64,000 nt of DNA from Neopusillimonas maritima. Its GTDB lineage: Bacteria > Pseudomonadota > Gammaproteobacteria > Burkholderiales > Burkholderiaceae_B. The stretch lies in the NCBI RefSeq assembly GCF_040930455.2, contig NZ_CP170494.1; one strand, written 5' to 3'. The notes under the pieces were generated by a model that was not told the DNA's origin, did no database searches, and worked only from the letters and a program-made list of their open reading frames with translations. Each line of letters opens with the position of its first letter. The first letter of the stretch is position 1. The position numbers and the translations under genes were made by a program. This document shows positions 15,463-23,498 of this stretch, one piece after another.

Positions 15463-16786
15463 CGTAGCGGGCAAGGTCTTCTTTGCCGGCAACGTCTTCC
15501 AGTTGGTTGTTTACATACGTCGTATCAATAACAACCGTTTTTCCGCCATTGGATGTTGCCTCGTACGACAATTCCTCCAGCAGTTTTTCCATTACCGTAT
15601 GCAAACGTCGTGCGCCAATATTTTCAGTGCGTTCGTTTACTTCATAAGCCAGTTGGGCAAGGCGCTGAATACCGTCGTCGGTGAATTCCAGATTCACTTC
15701 TTCAGTTGCCATGAGCGCTCGATATTGCTTGGTCAGTGAAGCGTCAGTGTCACACAGGATTCGCACGAAATCCTGAGCCGTTAGCGAATCGAGCTCTACA
15801 CGGATCGGAAACCGGCCCTGCAACTCTGGGATCAGGTCGGATGGCCGGGCCAAGTGAAACGCTCCCGATGCAATGAACAGAATGTGATCGGTTTTCACCA
15901 CGCCGTATTTGGTATTCACGCTGGTGCCCTCCACCAATGGCAGAAGGTCACGTTGAACCCCTTGGCGCGAAACATCACCGCTGGTTTGCTCCTGTCGGGT
16001 GGTGATTTTGTCGATTTCATCCAGGAATACAATGCCGTTTTGTTCCGCGTTGGTAATGGCGGTGCTGCGCAGATCTTCTTCATTGACGCGCCGGGCCGCT
16101 TCCTCCTCGGTAATGAGGCGGAAGGCCTCCTTAACCGTCATTTTCCGGGTCTTTTTCTTTTCCCGTCCCATGCCCGCGAACATGCCTTTAAGCTGCTCGG
16201 TCATCTCTTCCATGCCCGGCGGCGCCATGATTTCCATTTGCGGCATGGGTTGTTCAACTTCAATCTCGATTTCAGTCTCGTCGAGCTGACCTTCCCGCAG
16301 ACGTTTACGGAACGTTTGCCGCGCCGCGTTTTCTTCACGTTGGGGTTGTCCGTGCGCATCACGAGGTGGGGGTATCAGGACATCAAGAATGCGGTCTTCC
16401 GCCGCATCTTCAGCCTGGGTTTTGACCCGTTTCATTTCAAGCTCACGGGTTTGTTTGATGGAGATGTCGACCAGGTCTCGAATAATGGTGTCGACATCGC
16501 GCCCAACATAGCCCACTTCAGTGAACTTGGTGGCTTCAATTTTGATAAAAGGGGCGTTGGCCAGCTTGGCCAGGCGTCGCGCAATTTCGGTTTTGCCGAC
16601 CCCGGTGGGGCCGATCATGAGAATATTCTTCGGCACGATCTCGTTACGCAGCGGCTGAGGGACCTGCTGGCGGCGCCAGCGGTTACGCAAGGCGACGGCT
16701 ACGGATCGTTTCGCTTTCTTCTGGCCAACAATGTGCTTGTCGAGTTCGGAGACAATTTCCCCGGGGGTCATGTTCAGGGCGGACAT
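15455..16786 (-). CDS. hslU: ATP-dependent protease ATPase subunit HslU (ClpY)
   Basis: HslU is the AAA+ unfoldase that feeds substrates into the HslV peptidase. Walker A is GPTGVGKTEIARRLA near residues 58-71, Walker B/sensor is NGIVFLDEIDKI, and the N-terminal sequence MTPGEIVSELDKHIVGQ is typical. The I-domain in the middle is rich in charged residues. The C-terminal end EDLARYVL fits the tail that docks into HslV. At 443 residues it has standard length. It follows hslV by 15 bases in one operon. Confidence 0.97.
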   Translation of the reverse strand: MSALNMTPGEIVSELDKHIVGQKKAKRSVAVALRNRWRRQQVPQPLRNEIVPKNILMIGPTGVGKTEIARRLAKLANAPFIKIEATKFTEVGYVGRDVDTIIRDLVDISIKQTRELEMKRVKTQAEDAAEDRILDVLIPPPRDAHGQPQREENAARQTFRKRLREGQLDETEIEIEVEQPMPQMEIMAPPGMEEMTEQLKGMFAGMGREKKKTRKMTVKEAFRLITEEEAARRVNEEDLRSTAITNAEQNGIVFLDEIDKITTRQEQTSGDVSRQGVQRDLLPLVEGTSVNTKYGVVKTDHILFIASGAFHLARPSDLIPELQGRFPIRVELDSLTAQDFVRILCDTDASLTKQYRALMATEEVNLEFTDDGIQRLAQLAYEVNERTENIGARRLHTVMEKLLEELSYEATSNGGKTVVIDTTYVNNQLEDVAGKEDLARYVL

Positions 16787-16801
16787 AAATTTGCTTTTCA
16801 G

Positions 16802-17335
16802 TTACAGGGTTTCAATAACGTGATTCTGGTTCGTGTAAATGCACAGGTCGCCGGCAATACCCAATGATTTCTTTACGATTTCCTCGGCGGAAAGGTCGGT
16901 ATTCTGCAATAGAGCCAATGCAGCCGATTGCGCGTAAGCGCCACCGGAGCCGATGGCGGCTAAACCGTACTCAGGTTCAAGCACATCGCCGTTGCCGCTG
17001 AGAATCAGAGAGTGTTCTTTATCGGCCACAATCAGCATGGCTTCAAGCCGACGTAAAACCCGATCCGTGCGCCAGTCGCGAGTTAGTTCGACAGCCGCGC
17101 GTAACAAATGACCTTGATGCTTTTCCAGTTTCCCTTCAAATCGTTCCTGTAGGGTAAAAGCATCGGCTGTGGCACCGGCAAAACCGGCCAGTACTTTGTC
17201 GTGAAACAAACGGCGGATTTTTCGGGCCGTTCCTTTAAATACGATATTGCCCAGGGTTACCTGACCATCGCCGCCGATGGCCACCTGGTCGCCGCGCCGA
17301 ACGCAGACAATGGTAGTAGCGTGAAATTGTTCCAT
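16802..17335 (-). CDS. hslV: ATP-dependent protease peptidase subunit HslV (ClpQ)
   Basis: HslV is the proteasome-like threonine peptidase of the HslVU complex. The mature N-terminal threonine is in the pair following MEQFHA (T7/T8), before IVCVRRGDQVAIGGDGQVTLGN, the family signature. It has 177 residues. The ATG at 17335 is chosen because AAGGAAGG precedes it and it leaves the usual short propeptide; an upstream in-frame start would not. A sigma-32-like promoter lies just upstream. Confidence 0.97.
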   Translation of the reverse strand: MEQFHATTIVCVRRGDQVAIGGDGQVTLGNIVFKGTARKIRRLFHDKVLAGFAGATADAFTLQERFEGKLEKHQGHLLRAAVELTRDWRTDRVLRRLEAMLIVADKEHSLILSGNGDVLEPEYGLAAIGSGGAYAQSAALALLQNTDLSAEEIVKKSLGIAGDLCIYTNQNHVIETL

Positions 17336-17356
17336 ATTCCTTCCTTTGAAGGCTTT

Positions 17357-17384
17357 ATTTGGGGCTGAAAGGGAAACTTTCAAG
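17357..17384 (-). promoter_or_regulatory. Sigma-32 (heat shock) type promoter of hslVU
   Basis: On the minus strand CTTGAAA (17384-17378) is followed after 13 bases by CCCCAAAT (17364-17357). This matches the RpoH consensus CTTGAAA-N11-15-CCCCATNT at all but one or two positions. It lies about 20 bases before the hslV start codon, consistent with heat-shock control of hslVU. Confidence 0.75.
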
Positions 17385-17417
17385 CCCTCTTTCAAGGGTC
17401 GGGCGCTAGGGAAATAA

Positions 17418-17453
17418 AAAACGGCACTGTGTTTTTCGACACAATGCCGTTTT
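17418..17453 (-). terminator. Rho-independent terminator after dksA
   Basis: AAAACGGCACTGTG (17418-17431) and CACAATGCCGTTTT (17440-17453) form a 14-bp stem with one mismatch. On the minus strand the stem runs into TTTTTTATTT, so it terminates dksA transcription before the hslVU promoter. Confidence 0.85.
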
Positions 17454-17480
17454 GTGTGGCTAACCCACCTGGCTGGCTAC

Positions 17481-17930
17481 TTAGTCGCCATACAGTTTTT
17501 GCCGCATTTCACGCCGCTCTTGTGCTTCCAGCGAGAGGGTTGCGGTTGGCCGTGCAAGCAGACGGGGAATGCCAATGGGCTCGCCCGTTTCCTCGCACCA
17601 CCCATATGTGCCACTGTCAATCATCGTGAGCGATTGCTGAACTTTCTTCAATAGCTTGCGTTCACGGTCGCGTGTACGCAATTCCAGCGCATGCTCTTCT
17701 TCAATGGTGGCGCGATCGGCGGGGTCGGGAACAAACTGGGTTTCACGCAGGTGTTCGGTTGTAACACCGGCGTTTGTCAGGATGTCTTGCTCAAGCTGTT
17801 TGAGCCGATCACGGAAAAAGGCCAGTTGTGCCTCGTTCATATAGTCGGACTCGGGCATGGCTAACAGTTCTTTTTCGGTGAGCGGCTTGGCTTGCGCTTC
17901 TTCTTTGGTGTTGCCTGATTTGGTGGCCAT
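17481..17930 (-). CDS. dksA: RNA polymerase-binding factor DksA, single-cysteine form
   Basis: DksA binds in the secondary channel of RNA polymerase and, with ppGpp, mediates the stringent response. A coiled-coil region (about residues 35-105) with the tip-type acidic residues (DPADRATIEEE) precedes a zinc-finger-like end. In that end only one of the four zinc cysteines remains: GWCEETGEPIGIPRLLARPTATLSLEAQERRE. Such zinc-poor forms are known in alpha- and betaproteobacteria and can work without zinc. The gene follows a COG0523 zinc chaperone gene by 43 bases on the same strand, downstream of zur. Co-transcription with zinc genes is an inference. Confidence 0.93.
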   Translation of the reverse strand: MATKSGNTKEEAQAKPLTEKELLAMPESDYMNEAQLAFFRDRLKQLEQDILTNAGVTTEHLRETQFVPDPADRATIEEEHALELRTRDRERKLLKKVQQSLTMIDSGTYGWCEETGEPIGIPRLLARPTATLSLEAQERREMRQKLYGD

Positions 17931-17973
17931 GATGTACCCCTAAAAATAGACGTCTTGTGCTTAATAATAAGTG

Positions 17974-19035
17974 TTAAGCAAGACAATTATCCAGGCCCTG
18001 ACGGAAAATGTCTTCGGGCAATTTTCGACCAATAAAAACCATTTTGGTTCCACGTTTCTCATTGGCTTGCCAGGCTTTGCCCGGCTCGGCACCCATCATC
18101 ATGTGAACCCCTTGGAACAGCATGCGACGGTTAATGCCTTTTATATACAGAATTCCTTTGTAGCGCAGAAGATCGGGCCCATAAACCTGCACGATGCCCC
18201 CCAAAAATTCTTCCAGCTTTTCCGGGTCGAACGCGTCATTTGAACGATATACAAACGCCCCGATTTCATCACTGTGATGCGCGTGATGGTGATCATGGTG
18301 ATGCCCGTGATGATGGTCGTGCCCATGGTCGTGATCGTGTGCCGCATCGGGGTGGGTGTCCGCCAGGAACGCCGGGTCGATATCCAGGATCGTGTTCAGG
18401 TTAAAGCCGCTGATGTCGAGCAAGTCTTTAATGTCGGCTTCGCCGAAATGCACCGTTGTGATGGGAGCGCGAGGGTTCATGTGCACAATACGTGAACGCA
18501 GTGCTTGAAACTCGTCGTCGCTCACCAGGTCTTTCTTGGAAACCAGGATGCGGTCGGCAAAGCCCACTTGCTTCTGGGCTTCTTCCTGTTCGTTCAGCGT
18601 TTCCATGCCGTGTTTGGCGTCGACAATGGTAATGACGGAGTCGAGCCGATAGTATTCGGCGATGTCGTCATCCATGAAAAACGTCTGGCATACCGGGCCC
18701 GGGTTGGCCATGCCGGTTGTTTCAATCACAATCCGGTCGAAAGCGATGTCGCCGGCTTTACGCTTGGCGCGCAGTTCACCAAGGGCACGTTGCAAATCGC
18801 CGCGAATGGTGCAACACACGCAACCATTGCTCAATTCGATGATTTGCTCGTCACTTTCCTGAACCAGCAATTCGTTATCAATGCTTTCCGGTCCGAACTC
18901 ATTTTCAATAACGGCAATGCGCTGCCCATGGTTTTCCGACAGCAAGCGCTTAAGCAGGGTGGTTTTACCGGCGCCAAGAAAGCCAGTAAGGATGGTGACG
19001 GGCACCATATTGTCAATTTTCAAACCGGTGGTCAT
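17974..19035 (-). CDS. COG0523 (CobW/ZigA-like) GTP-dependent metal chaperone
   Basis: This G3E-family GTPase has 353 residues. Walker A is GFLGAGKTTLLKRLL (residues 18-32), the metal-binding CxCC is at C72, C74 and C75 in NGCVCCTIRGDL, and a strongly His/Asp-rich stretch near residues 228-256 lies before the CobW C-terminal domain. Family members insert or supply metals, and those next to zur usually help zinc enzymes under zinc shortage. A cobalamin role (CobW) cannot be excluded, but no cobalt genes are adjacent. Zur is encoded just upstream and znu genes beyond it. Confidence 0.9.
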   Translation of the reverse strand: MTTGLKIDNMVPVTILTGFLGAGKTTLLKRLLSENHGQRIAVIENEFGPESIDNELLVQESDEQIIELSNGCVCCTIRGDLQRALGELRAKRKAGDIAFDRIVIETTGMANPGPVCQTFFMDDDIAEYYRLDSVITIVDAKHGMETLNEQEEAQKQVGFADRILVSKKDLVSDDEFQALRSRIVHMNPRAPITTVHFGEADIKDLLDISGFNLNTILDIDPAFLADTHPDAAHDHDHGHDHHHGHHHDHHHAHHSDEIGAFVYRSNDAFDPEKLEEFLGGIVQVYGPDLLRYKGILYIKGINRRMLFQGVHMMMGAEPGKAWQANEKRGTKMVFIGRKLPEDIFRQGLDNCLA

Positions 19036-19202
19036 AACAGCTCACAACGCACAGCCCTAAGAGGGAAAAAATAGATTCCCGAATCATTTGGGGATGCATA
19101 AAAAAATATCAACGTGCGATTACAGCACAGGCGGGCGCCAAGAGCAAACGGTTTGCTTAGTTGTTGTATTTCAAGCGTTTTTTGGTTCGGGTTAGTACTG
19201 AC

Positions 19203-19703
19203 TCATGCCAAGGGTGTTTCATGTTGCCCACTACTGTGTCGTTGCTGATGGCAGCGATTGCATAAAGCCCGCAACTCGGTTTCGTGGTGTTCCAGAACAA
19301 AGCCCGCACTGGCCACTTTGCGTGCCAGTTTCTTGTGAAGCTCAGGGTCGCTGAATTCTGCAACTGCGCCACATTGGGTGCAGATGACCAGGATGTCGTG
19401 AGGATCGCCGGCTGCATCCATGCAGGCTGCCCATGCGTTGACGGCGTCAAGTCGGTGAATAAGCCCCTCTTCAATTAAGAAGTCGAGCGCGCGGTAGACG
19501 GTGGGAGGGGCGGCGCCGGGCTGGAATTCCCGGATTTCTTCCAGAAGTTCGTAAGCTTTCACACTACGCTGTCGCCGCAACAAAATTTCCAGCACTTTGC
19601 GTCGAATAGGCGTTAGCCGGCGTCCTCGCTGGCTGCAAAGCTTTTCCGCAGTTTTTAGTTGTTTGGCGATGCCCGAGGACAGTTCGCTGGCTTGACGAGG
19701 CAT
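19203..19703 (-). CDS. zur: Fur-family zinc uptake regulator Zur
   Basis: This 166-residue Fur-family protein has a winged-helix domain (RRLTPIRRKVLEILLRRQRSVKAYELLEEI, then APPTVYRALDFLIEEGLIHRL) and a metal-binding half. The structural zinc cysteines are paired as CTQC and CNRC. Other metal ligands lie in HDILVIC and HHETEL. Assignment to Zur and not Fur or PerR rests on the divergent znu operon and the adjacent COG0523 gene. A 12-bp palindrome at 19722-19733 lies between zur and znu, so Zur probably controls both. Confidence 0.92.
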   Translation of the reverse strand: MPRQASELSSGIAKQLKTAEKLCSQRGRRLTPIRRKVLEILLRRQRSVKAYELLEEIREFQPGAAPPTVYRALDFLIEEGLIHRLDAVNAWAACMDAAGDPHDILVICTQCGAVAEFSDPELHKKLARKVASAGFVLEHHETELRALCNRCHQQRHSSGQHETPLA

Positions 19704-19721
19704 AGTGTATCCGTGTGCCGT

Positions 19722-19733
19722 ATGTTATAACAT
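19722..19733. promoter_or_regulatory. Zur-box candidate
   Basis: ATGTTATAACAT is a perfect 12-bp palindrome 20 bases upstream of zur and 45 bases upstream of the first znu-side reading frame. Zur boxes of proteobacteria have the core TGTTATA...TATAACA, so the match is good. It would repress divergent zur and znuCBA when zinc is ample. Confidence 0.8.
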
Positions 19734-19777
19734 TACCCTAGCAACGTTGTAGATTCAACTTCTCATTATCCTCAATT

Positions 19778-19924
19778 ATGTCTGTTTTTGCCCGATCTGT
19801 GCGTCAACGTCAACCATATCGCGGCTCCATCGTTCTGTTTTCAGCTTGGGCTCGTGCATGGCGCACTGCAATCGTGGTCGCTTTTTTATGGGCGGTGACG
19901 GGCTGGGCCATGCAGTGGTGGTAG
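19778..19924 (+). CDS. Putative small membrane protein before znuC
   Basis: A 48-codon frame starts at ATG 19778 and stops at 19924, ten bases before znuC. The peptide is basic at the start (SVRQRQPYRGS) and then has a Trp-rich hydrophobic segment (TAIVVAFLWAVTGWAMQWW) able to span the membrane. It lies directly behind the candidate Zur box, in the orientation of znuCBA. No good ribosome site is visible and I know no family for it. It could be chance coding, but a spliced-in position within a zinc-regulated operon makes it worth testing. Confidence 0.4.
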   Translation: MSVFARSVRQRQPYRGSIVLFSAWARAWRTAIVVAFLWAVTGWAMQWW

Positions 19925-19934
19925 GTCGCGGCTT

Positions 19935-20651
19935 ATGAACCAGGCGATGATTGAGCTTGATGAGGTTTCGTTGGGTTGGCGCGATCGTGTTGCGCTTCGC
20001 GATGTGTCCGGCCGTTTTGTGCAAGGGTCTTTAACGGCTGTTGTCGGGCCGAATGGGGCGGGTAAGTCAACCCTTGTTAAGGCGCTGATGGGGCAATTAA
20101 GCCCGCTAAGCGGCGAGATCCGTTTTGCGCCCGACGCCCAAAACAACGTGGCCTGTTTGCCGCAGCTTGGTGAGCTTGATCGAAGTTTTCCGATTAGTGT
20201 GTATGACCTGGTCGCCATGGGGGCGTGGCGTCGTACCGGGTGGTGGAAGGGTTTTGGCATATCTGAGCACGAACGTGTTTTGCAGGCACTTGATACGGTC
20301 GGTTTGGCAGATTTCAGCCGGCGCATTATTGGTACGCTTTCCGGTGGGCAGCTTCAGCGCGCATTGTTTGCACGGTTAATGCTTCATAACGCAAGCGTGC
20401 TGATTCTCGACGAACCGTTCGCCGCCGTCGATCGCCACACAACGGAAGATCTGCTGGAGCTGTTACTGAGCTGGCACAACGAGGGGCGTACGGTGATTGT
20501 CGTATTGCATGATCTTGATTGTGTCCGTAACTTGTTTCCAGAAACCCTTTTGTTGGCGGGACAGGTCGTCGGTTGGGGGCCAACCGGGCAGGTGTTAACC
20601 ACCGAGAATTTGCACCTGGCGCGCCACTTGTGTGCAGGAGACTACCTGTGA
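19935..20651 (+). CDS. znuC: Zinc ABC transporter ATP-binding protein
   Basis: This is the cytoplasmic ATPase of a cluster A-I (Zn/Mn) importer, 238 residues. Walker A is VGPNGAGKSTLVKALMG, the signature is LSGGQLQRALFARLM, Walker B is VLILDEPFAAVD and the switch histidine is in VVLHDLDCVRN. Zinc specificity rests on the neighbours zur and the His-rich ZnuA. The permease gene begins with GTG overlapping its stop, so the two are coupled. Confidence 0.93.
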   Translation: MNQAMIELDEVSLGWRDRVALRDVSGRFVQGSLTAVVGPNGAGKSTLVKALMGQLSPLSGEIRFAPDAQNNVACLPQLGELDRSFPISVYDLVAMGAWRRTGWWKGFGISEHERVLQALDTVGLADFSRRIIGTLSGGQLQRALFARLMLHNASVLILDEPFAAVDRHTTEDLLELLLSWHNEGRTVIVVLHDLDCVRNLFPETLLLAGQVVGWGPTGQVLTTENLHLARHLCAGDYL

Positions 20652-21538
20652 GCGGAATCGATTTCCTGTTCGCGCCGTTCACAGAGTTCGCCTTTATGCG
20701 GCGCGCGCTGGCGGGCTCAGTTTCATTGGCATTTGCGGCCGGCCCGCTTGGTGTTGTTCTGGTGCTGCGACGTATGAGTCTGATGGGCGACGCGATGGCA
20801 CATGCCATTTTGCCGGGCGTGGCGGTTGGTTTCCTAACGGCGGGGTTGTCGTTATGGGCGATGGCGCTTGGCGGGTTGGTAACCGGGTTGCTGGTGGCTG
20901 TATTGGCCGGGTTTGTGTCGCGTCTTACGCCATTGCGTGAAGATGCCAGCTTTGCGGCCTTTTATTTGGTTTCCCTTGGCTTGGGTGTGTTGCTGGTGTC
21001 GTTGCGGGGCTCCAATATGGATCTGATCCATGTTTTGTTTGGAACGGTATTGGGTTTGAACGACGCGTCTCTTTTGTTGGTGACATCAACGGCTTCGGTG
21101 ACGCTATTTGTGTTGGCGCTGATTTTGCGTCCTTTGGTTGCGGAATGTCTTGATCCTGCATTTATGCGGGCCGAGAAAGGGCACGGGTCCATCAGCCATA
21201 TGGTGTTTTTGGTTCTGTTGGTTATGACGCTGGTGGCGGGTTTTCAGGTTTTAGGCACACTCATGGTGGTAGGCATCATGATGCTGCCCGCTGCTTCCGC
21301 CCGGTTTTGGGTACGCTCAGTTGTGCGGCAGATGGCCATGGCTGCATTCATTGGTGTTGCGGCTTCGTACTTGGGATTGTTGTTTTCTTATTACCTTAAT
21401 GTGCCTGCCTCGGCAGCCATTATTCTTACGGCGGGCATTTTGTATTTTGCTTCAGTTGTGGCGGGGCCTCAAGGTGGATTGATTCAGGTTGTACGCCAAT
21501 ATCGCGCGCGGCGTTATCTTTCACAAATAGCGAAATAA
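20648..21538 (+). CDS. znuB: Zinc ABC transporter permease
   Basis: This ABC-3 family permease has 296 residues and about eight to nine membrane segments. Typical blocks are GDAMAHAILPGVAVGF and LMVVGIMMLPAASARFW. The GTG at 20648 overlaps the znuC stop (GTGA). It forms the channel of the ZnuABC importer with ZnuC as motor and ZnuA as periplasmic binding protein. Confidence 0.93.
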   Translation: MSGIDFLFAPFTEFAFMRRALAGSVSLAFAAGPLGVVLVLRRMSLMGDAMAHAILPGVAVGFLTAGLSLWAMALGGLVTGLLVAVLAGFVSRLTPLREDASFAAFYLVSLGLGVLLVSLRGSNMDLIHVLFGTVLGLNDASLLLVTSTASVTLFVLALILRPLVAECLDPAFMRAEKGHGSISHMVFLVLLVMTLVAGFQVLGTLMVVGIMMLPAASARFWVRSVVRQMAMAAFIGVAASYLGLLFSYYLNVPASAAIILTAGILYFASVVAGPQGGLIQVVRQYRARRYLSQIAK

Positions 21539-21560
21539 TGTGGGTAAAGCGGAGTAGAGC

Positions 21561-22511
21561 ATGAGGTTAGGCGGTATTTTCCTGCGTTCGGCAGCAGTCA
21601 AGCGTTTATGCGTCGCTACGATGCTCATGTTTTTCGCCGGCGCACTTGCAGCGGCGCCGGTGCGCGTGGTGGCGACGTTTTCTGTGTTGGGCGACATGGT
21701 CTCTGTTATTGGGGGGGAAAACGTCGAAGTGGTCACCCTGGTTGGCCCCGAGACGGACTCACATGGATTCGAGCCTACCGCACGCGAAAACCGAATGCTT
21801 GCCCAGGCTCAAGTCCTGGTATCGAACGGGTTGGGCTTCGAGGGTTGGTTGCCGCGCCTGGTAAAGGCCTCCGGTTTCGATGGCCTGGAAATTGTGGCGT
21901 CCAAGGGGGTGGAGCCGCGCCAGCTTGCTTCGCATGATGATGATCATAACCACGACGGTCATGATCATGGCGATGAAGGTGATGTCGACCCTCATGCCTG
22001 GCAAGACTTAGCCAATGGTATGCAGTATGCACGGAATATCGCCAACGGCCTGGCGCGAATTGATCCCGCGCATCGCGCCAAGTACCAGGAGCGTGCCCGG
22101 GTATATGTGGAAGAAATGCAAAAGCTGCATGACGAAATCAAAGGGCAACTAGAGGCAGTTCCCGAGCAGCGGCGTCGCGTTGTTACGGCGCATGATGCTT
22201 TTGGATATTTCGGTCAGGCCTATGGCGTGACCTTTATTCCTATTGCGGGTATCTCTTCCGATGCCGAGCCGTCGGCCCGGGAAATGGCCGATATCATCCG
22301 GCTGATCAGGGAAAGCAAAGGTGTGGCTTTGTTCGATGAAAACGCGACCGGCGCTTCACGCATTCTGGAGCAGATTGCCCGTGATACCGGGCTGAAAGTG
22401 GGAGGAGTACTTTACTCCGACACACTGGCGTCGGTCGATCAACCGGCGGGTACGTACTTGGGTATGTTCAAGTGGAATGCAGGCCGCGTGCTGTTTTCGA
22501 TTAAACCTTGA
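21561..22511 (+). CDS. znuA: Zinc ABC transporter substrate-binding protein
   Basis: This periplasmic cluster A-I binding protein has 316 residues. An N-terminal signal (LCVATMLMFFAGALAAAP) is followed by conserved metal-site blocks: SHGFEPT (H about 70), a charged His loop HDDDHNHDGHDHGDEGDVDPHAW (split metal-capture loop and HAW motif), AHDAFGYF and LFDENATG. The His-rich loop is typical of ZnuA and argues for zinc over manganese. It ends the znu operon; xerC is convergent. Confidence 0.95.
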   Translation: MRLGGIFLRSAAVKRLCVATMLMFFAGALAAAPVRVVATFSVLGDMVSVIGGENVEVVTLVGPETDSHGFEPTARENRMLAQAQVLVSNGLGFEGWLPRLVKASGFDGLEIVASKGVEPRQLASHDDDHNHDGHDHGDEGDVDPHAWQDLANGMQYARNIANGLARIDPAHRAKYQERARVYVEEMQKLHDEIKGQLEAVPEQRRRVVTAHDAFGYFGQAYGVTFIPIAGISSDAEPSAREMADIIRLIRESKGVALFDENATGASRILEQIARDTGLKVGGVLYSDTLASVDQPAGTYLGMFKWNAGRVLFSIKP

Positions 22512-22534
22512 GTGTCAGGCGCGGGCCGACGCTG

Positions 22535-23497
22535 CTACTTGTTTTTGCGCGTGGCTCGCGGGTGGGCCTGGTCGTAAGCTTTAGCCAGGTGTTGGAAGTC
22601 GAGACGCGTGTAAATTTGGGTTGTGGAAATATTGGCGTGTCCTAATAGTTCCTGTACAGCCCTTAAGTCTTGTGCCGACTGCAGCATATGGCTGGCAAAA
22701 CTATGGCGTAGGCTGTGCGGGTGAACGTTTACCGGCAGGCCCAGCCGATGCGCCAGTTTGTTCAATTGCAACTGAACGACACGCGGGCTAATGCGTTTGC
22801 CTCGCTCCCCAAGGAAAAGAGCGGCCTGGGTGTCGGTATCGGGTTCGCTTGGTTGCAATGTGTGGCGCACTTCAAGCCATTGTTGTACTGCGCGGACCGC
22901 GTGGCGTCCCAACGGTACCTGGCGTGTTTTCCCGCCTTTTCCGGTAATCGTTGCCTGGGCGCTGGGAAGGTCAATCCAACTGATGGAAGTGTATTGATCG
23001 GTGCGATGGTAACGCCAGTCGAGGCTAACCAGTTCCGCGAGGCGCAAACCACTGGAATACAGAATTTCAAACATGGCTTGATCACGATGCTCGATGTTGG
23101 ACTCCGGCGGGGGCAACCCGGGCCGGTCGAGCAAGGCTTGTGTTTGTTCAACGGAAAGCGCTTTGGGCAATGGGCGGGCTGCCTTAGGGGCACGAACGCC
23201 TTTTGCCGGGTTTTCGTTTAAGCCGGCCTGTGGAGCCCACCATTGATAAAAGCCGCGCCACGCGGCAAGTGCGCGGGCCAGGCTGCGAGGTTGATGGCCC
23301 TGGCTGCGTAGGCGGGCGATAGTGCGCCGAATGTGATCTTCACGCAGGTTTTCCAGCGTGGTGTCTGGATTCAGTGTAATCAGCTGTGCCAGATCGTGTT
23401 CGTAGGCCTGCAATGTATGGCGCGAATACCGACGATTCGTTTCCAGGTGAATCAGCCATTGACGCACAGGTTCGGGCAGTGCGTTCATGGCGTTCAT
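22535..23497 (-). CDS. xerC: Tyrosine recombinase XerC
   Basis: XerC acts with XerD at dif to resolve chromosome dimers. It has 320 residues: an N-terminal SAM-like core-binding domain and a C-terminal catalytic domain. Catalytic residues are visible as R in SGLRLAELV, K in TGKGGKTRQVPLG, HSLRH, H in LGHANI and Y in TQIYTRLD. A short insertion (YHRTDQYTSISW) follows the first active-site block. The upstream DUF484 gene ends within two bases of it, the common DUF484-xerC pairing. Confidence 0.94.
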   Translation of the reverse strand: MNAMNALPEPVRQWLIHLETNRRYSRHTLQAYEHDLAQLITLNPDTTLENLREDHIRRTIARLRSQGHQPRSLARALAAWRGFYQWWAPQAGLNENPAKGVRAPKAARPLPKALSVEQTQALLDRPGLPPPESNIEHRDQAMFEILYSSGLRLAELVSLDWRYHRTDQYTSISWIDLPSAQATITGKGGKTRQVPLGRHAVRAVQQWLEVRHTLQPSEPDTDTQAALFLGERGKRISPRVVQLQLNKLAHRLGLPVNVHPHSLRHSFASHMLQSAQDLRAVQELLGHANISTTQIYTRLDFQHLAKAYDQAHPRATRKNK

Positions 23498-23498
23498 C

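Noticed and set aside
15854..16867. Open frame of 337 codons antisense to hslU/hslV
   Set aside because: It is fully covered by two well-supported genes on the other strand, has no recognisable domain and results from codon bias of hslU.
18228..18340. Repetitive His codons in the COG0523 gene taken as a DNA repeat
   Set aside because: The repetition is explained by a metal-binding His/Asp-rich protein loop.
19091..19104. GATGCATAAAAAAA resembling the TTATGCATAA box
   Set aside because: It lies between zur and the COG0523 gene, lacks the left half, and is far from the catabolic region; probably chance.
19776..20024. Open frame of 82 codons on the minus strand over the start of znuC
   Set aside because: It crosses the znuC N-terminus and has no ribosome site or similarity I recognise.
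22535..23497. Tyrosine recombinase as an integrase of a genomic island
   Set aside because: DUF484-dapF context and sequence fit housekeeping XerC; no attachment repeats or tRNA gene seen.
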